Assembly (NCBI RefSeq): GCF_000786695.1
Contig: NZ_CP009962.1
Coordinates: forward strand, 4,216,001 to 4,280,000
Origin: Collimonas arenae
GTDB taxonomy: Bacteria; Pseudomonadota; Gammaproteobacteria; Burkholderiales; Burkholderiaceae_D
Direction of reading: 5' to 3'
DNA: 64,000 nt
Below are positions 18,101 through 25,800 of this stretch, in pieces (the stretch's first letter is position 1; each line of letters begins with the position of its first letter). A program made the translations under genes and the position numbers. The notes under the pieces are model-generated. The model saw only the letters and a program-made list of their open reading frames with translations. It had not been told where the DNA came from and did not search any database.

Positions 18101-19820
18101 GCGAAGTCACCGCAGCGGCGGCACCCGTCGTGTTGGTCGCAGCCGGCGCACCGGTACCCGTGCCGGACAACGCAAACTGGTCGGCCGCAGCAATACGGCC
18201 GCTGCCGCCGAGCGCCTTCTGGAATGTCAGCACCGGCGACTTCGGTGTGTTGGTATAAGTACAGACGATGGCCTTGCCGAGATCACCGACTCCGATCACC
18301 AGGGTGTTCGTTACCTGGCCGTTAGTACCGCTCAAGACATTAGCCGTGGCGCCGCCGTTGGCGGTACAGGACAAGACTGTGTTGTAGTTCGTCAGCTTCC
18401 CCGTGGTCATGGTTTCTGCCGGGAAGGTGATGGTATTGCCGACTGCAATGCTTGCGACATTACTGCTGCCAGCGGTGGCGTCCGTCGCCGTGAACGCGAA
18501 AGTATTGTTCGGGTTCGGGGTGAAGGGATTGTTACCGCCAGTAGTGGCTCCAATGCTGGCGACATCGCCTGAATTGCCGCCGGCCGCCCATGTTTTTTTC
18601 AGCTGCAAGGTGAGCTCATTGAACTGGATGACAACCAGACCATTGCCTGCGGCTGATCCTGTCGACGAGCTAGACGCTCCGCCTACACCAACCCCGGATT
18701 GATACAATGAGCTGGTTGCAGCGGGATTGGGCGGACTCACCGCTCCGGTGTAATTTGCGTTCGGACCCGCAGTAAGAACTCCACCTGACACCGATGCAGA
18801 AAGATAGCCAGAACCGCCGCCGCCAGGACCGTTCCAGGAACATCCTACAACCAGCGGATTTGGCGTGTTGGTACACTGCGCCATCCCTCCACCGCCACCG
18901 TAGAAACCGCCGCCGCCACCGCCGCCCCCCTCGTATTGGGCAGGAGTACCTGAGCCCGCCGGGGCTGAACATCCTGTTCCGCCCTGGAAGGCACTGCCCG
19001 CCGTACCGCCGGCGCACGACGACGCTACAGTGCCTGCATCGGGAGTACCGAGTGCGCCACCGGCAGCCTGCGTCCCTCCCTGGCCACCCTCAAGGGTACT
19101 GCTACCGCCGCTGGCTCCCCCTCCGCCGCCGGCAACGCCGCCAAAGGAAGTGCCAGCCGCCCCTATCGAATTCCAGAAGTTGCTGCCGCCGCCACCGCCA
19201 GCGACCATTTGCGCGGTTCCTGCAGCGAATTCGGTGACGCCTCCCCACAGAGCGCTCATGCCGCCGCCTGAAGAACCGGTTGATGCCTGGTTGTTGGCAT
19301 TGTTGGCTCCGCCTCCTCCGCCTCCTCCTCTGCCATAGGTTGCTGCCATTGCTCCGTTCACACCACCTTGGCCAACGGTGATCGCCATGCCCGTACCTGG
19401 CGTTACGGCCACATTTCCAGTGGCGTAACCGCCCGCGCCGCCGCCGCCCGAGAAAGTCGCAGCCGGAGCCGAGCCGCCACCGCCGGCACCCCACATCGTT
19501 ACATTCACTGAAGAGATCCCGGCCGGAACCGTGAAGGTTTGTGTCCCTCCCGAGTAGGTGAAGGCTACGCAATTGCTGTAGCCCGCTTGAGGGGTACATG
19601 TCGTCGCGGCTGCGTGAGTCTCGTCTGTCATGATCAGCATGAGCATGACGATCAAGATGATTTTGCCTAAAACCCCAAAAAACCGATGGGTAACATCAGC
19701 GCCGAACCCGCTTGCTACCCTATGCTCTTTGTTAAAGAGAATTTGAGATAGGCCAGCCAAAAACTGCAAGGAATCCCTGCCTGGTATTTTCTTTGCGTTA
19801 CGCATGATGTCCTGGTTCAT
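12192..19820 (-). CDS. Giant repetitive surface protein, 2542 aa
   Basis: A predicted secreted protein. The start ATG at 19820 overlaps the stop of the preceding gene (ATGA), implying translational coupling. A long N-terminus ends in a hydrophobic run (IILIVMLMLIMTDETHA), a likely signal peptide cut near residue 70. Residues about 80-350 are a glycine-rich head (GGGGAGGYATG, GRGGGGGGGANN). Eight tandem 118-residue modules follow (about 527-1470), each with LTLQKALGG, DQFALSGTG, AYSFTGTAGTAYTLNEAMA and a Cys pair (VACTN, ISCTITNT). Then come related beta-modules, a Big_1/invasin-like domain (SNSGLRVVTNNQPANGVAQD), an SdrB-like domain (VSGRVFLDNGAGAGTPNDG) and a C-terminal DUF11-like module. 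No anchor or barrel of its own is visible, so attachment probably depends on the upstream-encoded OmpA-type partner. Confidence 0.85.
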   Translation of the reverse strand: MNQDIMRNAKKIPGRDSLQFLAGLSQILFNKEHRVASGFGADVTHRFFGVLGKIILIVMLMLIMTDETHAAATTCTPQAGYSNCVAFTYSGGTQTFTVPAGISSVNVTMWGAGGGGSAPAATFSGGGGAGGYATGNVAVTPGTGMAITVGQGGVNGAMAATYGRGGGGGGGANNANNQASTGSSGGGMSALWGGVTEFAAGTAQMVAGGGGGSNFWNSIGAAGTSFGGVAGGGGGASGGSSTLEGGQGGTQAAGGALGTPDAGTVASSCAGGTAGSAFQGGTGCSAPAGSGTPAQYEGGGGGGGGFYGGGGGMAQCTNTPNPLVVGCSWNGPGGGGSGYLSASVSGGVLTAGPNANYTGAVSPPNPAATSSLYQSGVGVGGASSSSTGSAAGNGLVVIQFNELTLQLKKTWAAGGNSGDVASIGATTGGNNPFTPNPNNTFAFTATDATAGSSNVASIAVGNTITFPAETMTTGKLTNYNTVLSCTANGGATANVLSGTNGQVTNTLVIGVGDLGKAIVCTYTNTPKSPVLTFQKALGGSGRIAAADQFALSGTGTGAPAATNTTGAAAAVTSPAYSFTGTAGTAYSLNEAMAAGSSSTLGQYSQSVACTNVGGTTSVSGLTSLPINVTPVIGDNISCTITNTPKPVVLTLKKALGGTGRIAGADQFALSGTGTGAPAATNTTGAGTSVTSSAYSFTATAGTAYTLNEAMAAGSSSTLGQYSQSAACTNVGGTTNVSGLTNLPINVTPVPGDNISCTITNTPKPVVLTLQKALGGTGRIAAADQFALSGTGTGAPAAANTTGTGTAVTSPAYSFTGTAGTAYTLNEAMAAGSSSVLSQYSQSVACTNASGTTNVSGLTSLPINVTPVAGDNISCTITNTPKSPVLTLKKALGGTGRIVAADQFALSGTGSGAPAAINTTGSGASITSPAYSFTATAGTAYTLNEAMAAGSSSVLSQYSQSVACTNVGGTTNVSGLTSLPINLTPVAGDNISCTITNTPKPVVLTLQKALGGTGRIAAADQFALSGTGAGAPAAINTTGTVAAVTSPAYSFTGTAGTAYTLNEAMAAGSSSVLSQYSQSVSCTNAGGTTSVAGLTSLPINVTPVAGDNISCTITNTPKPAVLTLQKTLGGSGRVAAADQFALSGTGAGAPAATNTTGTAATVTSPAYSFTGTAGTAYTLNEAMAAGSSSVLSQYSQSVSCTNAGGTTSVAGLTSLPINVTPRAGDNISCTIINTPKPVVLTLQKALGGSGRIAAADQFALSGTGAGAPAATNTTGTATAVTSPAYSFTGTAGAAYTLNEAMATGSSSVLGQYSQSVICTNAGGTTNVSGLSSLPINVTPVAGDNISCTITNTPKPVVLTLQKALGSTGRIAAADQFALSGTGTGAPAATNTTGSGTSITSPAYSFTATAGTAYTLNEAMAAGSSSVLSQYSQSVACTNVGGVTNVSGLTSLPINVTPVAGDNISCTITNTMKPATVQISKISLGGASSFDFTGTNGITAQTITTSVAGTPVNGPVQVLTAAGTATSFAETYTPSNVVPDYVISSVSCTGMGAGGTVTRGAAQNKNQFTLDAAATAAGSNIVCTVTNAKSPTLQMRKNWVNAAVNDFFRLTATGGGVASLDHNVAYSYNLDARAATPNETDVGGAQKVAVGDTVTLSESTAGVVNTSTYVASAWSCTGGGVLSGNTLTLSAADAGAAVICQITNTGKTQLTISKVSQGGVGSFSFSGTNGITAQTLTTATAGTPVSGPVQTLTTSGAVTVITEAIPSGYVLTAASCTGMGSGGTATADLANGNLTLDAAATGSGNNLACTFTNTKTATVTLAKSWSGATAGDTVSVTGTGLSTLTSTATGVNKIDTGTATTVLVGSVINLAEAFTSGIATSYSSAVACTGTSGLSGSTLTVGASDTVIVCTYTNTKKSADASNSGLRVVTNNQPANGVAQDVLEAFIRDSSGNPVAGAVVTFAATPSVNFGAGVGVASTCTTVAAGTCSINATTLNPGTYSTTGVSVGGVALSGTFTVAGNNYLPSPQPYTFAPTVPKVQIIKTTTSGSGSNTFNFGLSGLSTGTDTITVVGAGTANGASNLTGLAGQAASITETSPAGWPANPVSASCVDLASSNPTATFGSLNGNQLSIPAANMVAGANIRCTFTNSFAFGVSGRVFLDNGAGAGTPNDGLINGAETGIAGVSVTLTNCVSNAAISSAVTDGSGNYSLSVPFSTAVGASLCVNETNSGIRISTGASVGSTPLPSGTATAAAGGTYTYTRNGKPDTIAFTWNGSGNSGLNFGQVDPSTFATSGAKTGQPGSTVTYAHTFTAGTGGSVSFQIASSIATPTISGWSEVIFADPTCSGSLQPGAAKLYPPSVATTVTAGQAVCIIVQEFVPASAQQGNSNDAKVQANFTFANANPALSASYTLDDVTTVSDNALDLKKEVRNVTQSGAFGINNQAKSGEVLEYSITYTNNGTGPISNLLINDATPQFTTFVASTTGATPATLTVCVKNTPANEPPAPTVACSTAQAAGGTGPLNWKFTGPLAPGASGTVLFSVKVN
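15408..18240 (-). repeat. Eight tandem 354-bp repeats within the giant gene
   Basis: The block GCAATACG (or GCAACACG) recurs at 15712, 16066 and 16420, exactly 354 bp apart, and the pattern continues through eight units. Each encodes 118 residues. Divergence is low, mostly synonymous or in Ala/Thr positions, indicating recent duplication or ongoing homogenisation. Confidence 0.93.
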
Positions 19821-22800
19821 TTCGTGCCGCCTTCGGTCACTTCTATCTCGACCCTGCGATTCTGCGCCCGTCCTTCGGGCGTGGCATTGCTGGCAAGCGG
19901 CTGGTTTGCGCCACGCCCTTCGGCCTTGATGCGCGAGGCGTCGATGCCTTGGGTGATGAGATACGCACGTACCGCTTCGGCCCGCTCCACAGAAAGTTTC
20001 TGGTTATAGCTATCACTGCCTACCGAATCGGTGTGGCCTATGGTGACAACCACCTCGTAGTCCGCGTTGCGAATGCGTTCGGCAAACTGGTCCAGCGCGA
20101 CATGGGCAGTCGGCTTGATGACTGCTTTACCGAAATCGAACAAGGTTTCTGACTGAAACGTGGTCTTGACCGGCGGCGGAGCTTCAACAGGCTCCGGCAC
20201 GGCAGTGACCGGTTCGGGTGCGGGAGCGGCTGGTACAGGAGCCGGTTTGGATACTGCACCGGCTGACGGAAAGCCCAGCGCGGTCTCATCGAACTTGAAG
20301 CGCAGTCGGATGTAAGCACCCTTGCTGGTGTATTCCCCTGCAGTCAGATCGCGGTCGCTCAGGCCAACCACGTTATAACCAACCGATAGCCACAAGTCCT
20401 TGGCCAGAAGGTAACCGACTTCAATCCCGGCAGTTTTTTGCAAAGACCCGCCCTGTCCAAACATGAGGCCGGCTTGCAAGCCAACGTCCCAGTCCTTGTT
20501 GAGGTCACGGGTATAGCGCCCTTGCAGCAAATGCGCCCAATACGTGCTCTTCAGCGTGCCGTCGTCGGTGCTCGACACCTTCCCCGCATAACGGCCGGTA
20601 ATATAAGTACCGCGTTGAGGATTGATATTGATACTTGCAGAGATGATGTCTGCCGTGTCGACCCCTGGCAGCGGCGTGCCGGTGCCAAAGGAGATATCGG
20701 TGATCGCACCGGTGGTGGCGCCAGTGCCATCGGTGCGTTGGACCTTGTGTTCATAGCGCATCAAGGCATTCCATACGTCCTGGTTGACCGGGCGATAGGC
20801 TGCGCCGATCTGCTGGCGCGACATGAAGCTGTTGTTGCCGTTGTTGGTACCCTGCCCTTTGCTGTTACTGATGATGCTGCGCGCCAGGAAACTCCAGTCA
20901 TCGTTAATCTTGTAGCCGAAGCCGGCGCTTGACAGGAGGGTATTGGCGTCGTCGCCCTGGCGTGCTTCGAGCACACCGCTGGCCTTGACCCGCTCGCCCT
21001 GATATTCCAGGCCGCTCACGATGGCGGTTGCGTTACCCAGGCCGACGATGCCCGGGCTGCTTGCTCCGCTAGAGGTAGTACGTTCTATGCCCGCCGTCGC
21101 GCGCACATGCTCGGATACCTTGAAGGTGTTGCGCACGCCGACGGCGGCCTGGCCGGCGCGGCCATCCAGGGAGTCCGCCAGGCGATACTCGTTGTAGACG
21201 CGGCCGCCTTCCATGTAATTGCTCTCGACGCCGAAGACCGCGACGTTATGGCTGTCGGTGCTAGACGCCGTATAAGGACCGTCCAGATTGGACAATACCT
21301 CGTAACGGCCATACAAACGAGTCTTGTCGGTGATGGCGTAGTTTCCGCCGACGGCCAGCATGTGGCGATCGCCGTGCGCCAGATCCTGCTCGCCTTCGAC
21401 AAACACCTGCGCCTGAGGCAGTCCAGGTACTTGCGAGCTGAGGCGACCGCGGACCGTGGTGAGGCTCTCGTTGGTTCCGGTTCCCGCAGCTGCCGCCCCC
21501 AGGGTAGTCACCGGGCTCGCAGTATTGGCCGAACCCAGCGCACCGTTGGTGCTCGACACCTGGTTATAGTCGAACATGGAGGCGGTCGGACTGGAGTTCT
21601 GGCCATAGCGCAAGCCAGCTTCGCCGACCAGGGTGTTGCTGAGTTTTTTCTGGATGCTCACTGCAGTGCCTGCGATATCGCCCGGGGTGGCCGCGTTTTT
21701 GCTGTAAATCGCTTCGCCGCGCAGATGCGTGGTGTCGTCGATCTTGTATTCTGCGCGCGCAACCGCTTCTGTCTGGCCAGCGCTGAAAGTGGAACCCGGA
21801 TTATCGAAAGTTGCAGTCGTTCTGGCATATTGAGCAACCACACCCAAATCACCATCCTGGTGACGCAACTCGATCCGTCCGGCTTTACCTTCGCCGTTCA
21901 GATCGGTATCGGTCTTCACCAGTTCCCCGGCCACCGTCGTATTGGAGCCTACCCGCGCGATCGCTGTCAGCGCGCCGAGTTTGCGGCGGTTGTCCGGATT
22001 TTCATCGGTACTGGCGACCACACCGACTTGCAGCTTGTCACCCACCTTGACTTGCACATCGGTGCCAGCCACAGTGAATTTCGGACCGCCACTGTCGATC
22101 TCGTAAGTAACCCGGATAGATTGCGGATTCAGGTTGCTATCCACGGCGGAAATCGGCCGGGTAAACAAGAGACGCTTCGTCAAAGGTTCAATGGTGTAAT
22201 CGACAAACTGCGTGACCTGTGTAATTTGCAGCACGGTATTGGGCTGATTACGGTCACGCACCAGGATTTCGACTATTGCGCTGTTGGTCAGCAAATCGCC
22301 GGTGCCAGCCGACAAATAATAAGGCCCGGAGATACCTTGCGCCGGGAATTCCTGGATCTGCTGCGTCTGCGACGTCCGCGACGCATACGAGGTAGCGCGC
22401 ACCTTATCGGTTTCGTAGACGTCTTTGAGGCCCGTCAGGGTACGGTTGCTTTGGCTCAGCTGGCGCACTTCGCCGCTACTGGCTGTAGTGAAGTCGCCAT
22501 ACAACAGGTAAGAATGATTCTTATCAATTCGGACATACAGTTTTTGCGTGCTTTGCGCATCGAAGCCACGCGCCGAGGAGTCGCCGTAGACCGGATAGAA
22601 CTGGTCGGGCTGGATGTCGCGAAACAACGGGGTGTCACCGGTCTTGGCGGAATCATAAGCTGCAGTGAGCAGGAAATCGCCCTTGACCGCGCCCTTGAAA
22701 TAGAACGCGGCGCGTCCCGCAGCCCGCGTGTCGGACGTATCGCTGCTGACCATGCCGGAGAGTTCGGTTTCGAAAGCCGCACCGGCCGGCATCTGTCCCA

Positions 22801-25800
22801 ATGTCAGTTGTCCGCGATTGGAGAAATCCAGCGTAGCCTCGACAATCCCGACCCCGATCATCGGACGCATGGCAGGCAGCAACGCCAGCCGTACTTCATT
22901 GACGAACGCGCCAGCCGAGACGCGAATGCGCACACTGCCCGGCTCTCCCGGCGGTAGCAGATGGAATTCGGCCTGGCCACCGTCCATGAACACTTGCGTG
23001 CCAGGCTCGTCATGGTTCAGATCCTGCTCCAGCCAGCGGCCGCGATCAGATTCAAGCGTGAGCTGGGTGCGCGCAGTCACCGGCACACCGTTCGCATCGG
23101 TCAGGCGAACTTTGACGAGCACCGGCGTGCGCAGGTCGGCGCGCGCATCCGTAGGTACATCAATCTGTATCTTCCCCAGCTTGTCCGGTGCAGTGACGGT
23201 AATTTTCTCAGTACCGCGCGCGTTGCCGAATTCGTCGATGAGATCCAGCTGCAATGCGTTTTCACCTGGGTTCAACACAACGCCGATGTATTCCCATGCA
23301 GCCAGATTCTTAGACGCAAGCACTGCCTTCTTGCCGACGCGCCGGCCGTCGATCGCCTCGCCATTGACTGTCAGGCGCAAACTCAGGCCCGACTGTCCCT
23401 TGACCCGGACATTGATACTTTGTGTAGCGACAGTATCGTGGTCTTTCAGACCGATGAAGCCGGCCTTGTTGTCAAGCGTCGGCAGAAGCGTCTCCAGCTC
23501 GATGGCCGTTGGCGCAGCTTGCGGCAGCAATGGCAGCGCAGCAGGTTGCAGCGTCGTGCCGTGGCTGTTCGGCCCATTGCTGCCGATCGTCCCCACACCG
23601 CTGCCGACGCCACCCGGCAACAAGCCACTGGTGCCGCCCGCGACGCCGCTCAGCGGCGCAAACGCACCTGCCTGCTGGGCGTCGCCCAGCGTGCCATTCA
23701 GTGTTCCGACGCCACCGACGCTACCGATGAAGTTGCTGCCACCGGCCGGCGCCGAAGGCAGCTGGATCAATGGCTGGCTCACGCTCTCCGTGCTGCCTGT
23801 GGCGCCGCCAGTTCCTATCTGTCCGGCTGCCGGCAGTGAACGGGTGTCGCCGACGGCAACCGGTTTTCCGGTTGGATCAAGACGCACGCGCACCGCAGCT
23901 TCGCCATCCGCATCCGGCCGGCTCGCCACCAGTTTGCGGCGCGCCATCACGTCGTCCATCACCCCAGGCGCTTCGCAATTTTGAATAATGAAATTTGCCT
24001 TGTGGAATTCGCCCTTCTTCAGGTCCACGAACCGGCTGGCTGGATTGTTCGCGTTGCGATTGTCCAGCACTGCCAGTCTTGCCCCAGGCGGCAAGGTGGT
24101 TTCGTCGACACGCAACACATGCGTGATCGGCTTGAGTCCATAAAGACTCCATTTTCCTTCGACATCGGTCACCACATTGGTACCGTCTTCCATGTATAAC
24201 CGGACGCCTGGAACGCCGATCTCATCGCTGCCACTTTGCATGCCGTCACGCTTGCAATCCATGTAGACCTTGCCGAAAGCATAAGCGTCATCGGCGAACA
24301 CGCCGCCGCTCACATGCACGCGCCACGAAGCCTGGTTCGACTTCAAGGGGCCGGAGCTGGCATTGGCGCGATTGATCGCGTCACCCGAAGTAGGCGCGCC
24401 AACACCGATGCGCAAGCGATAGCGCACCATCACAACCTGATCCACGGCAAGCGCCTGGTTCGGATAGCTGAACACCAGATGCGGCCCTGCCCCGCCGGCC
24501 GGGTCCGGACTGGCTACACCGTTGAGACGTGCACTGCCCGCTACATAAGCAAAGCCAGGCGGCAACACGTCGTTGAACGTGACACCGGTAACGGGAACGC
24601 CGGTCTTGTTGGTAAGGGTCAAGGCATAGTCGACGAAATCACCCAGCTCCGCCTGGCTTTTACTGCCGTCTTTCTTCAGGATCAGTCCCTGGATATTGCC
24701 CGGATCCATTGGAATATCATCGTGTTCCGCATCGCAGATTGCCCCGGTAGCCGGATTAACACCGGCCCGTACTGAAAAATAATAAGTAGTCGGATCGCCG
24801 TTTTGCGGCACCGCCGAGCCAGGAACCACCATTCCGCATTGGGTATAAATGCCTGATGTTGCAGGAATCAGCTGCGACGGCACCACATAGCCGCTACCCG
24901 CTGGCGGCGTGACGGAAATGACGTAGGTGCACATGCTGTTCACCGGCGGCGATTGCAGATAGAACGAATAGGCGCCATCGCCTCCCGTTTGCATTGATAC
25001 GCTACCGTTGGCATTGAAAGTGTAGACACCGGACGCGCCGCCATAGATCTCCGCTGAGGTGATCGGCGTAGCGGAACCGCTGGTACAGGACTGACGGGTG
25101 TAGGTAACCAGTGCGCCAGCCACCGGCTGGCGAGTGACGGCATTGTAGATCGTCCCTTGCGGGTCCATCAGCAGCGACTGCACCGTGCTCGAAGCCGCAG
25201 CCACCAGCATTGACGGGTTGAGGTTGATAGTGTTCTGGGAGTAAGCTGCTGCCCACCCCTTGTTATTGACTGTCACGCGGCTGCTTGAGAGATTCGGCTT
25301 TTCAGTCACGCGCACCGTGAAGGTGACTTGTTCGCTTTGGGCTGGCGCCAATGCCCGGCTGCCGTCGGTCAGGCTCAGTACGGCTTCGGTCGGCAGGTTG
25401 TAAGGACTGGCGCTGGCGATGGCAGCACGGTTGCAGATGGCGTTGCCGGTGAAACTGGCAGCCGGCGCCAGGAGACCATTAGCCGCCTTGGGCGGTGCAG
25501 TTATCTGCCATGACGCAACCGATCCCGTGGATAAATCCATATCGAAAGTACAGTTCAGGTTATCGATCAGCCGTACATAGGGCGCCGGCGCCGTGCCTGA
25601 ATTGGTCACGCCGAAGGTATAGTCGATGTCGTAGACGCCCTGCGCCACGCGACGCGGCAAGGAAGCTGTTTTCACCAGGGTGAGAACCGGCAATTGGGTC
25701 GACACGGGTGTGGGCGAACTGTAATTGTTCGGATTGCCGTCGCTGCCAGGAGCAGGGTCGGTACCGTTGACAGAATCATCAAACACCGAAGGCGGTGCCC

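Noticed and set aside
13000..18600. Plus-strand frames with VLVIVQLILSPATGVTLIG repeats
   Set aside because: Mirror reading of the 354-bp repeats of the giant minus-strand gene.
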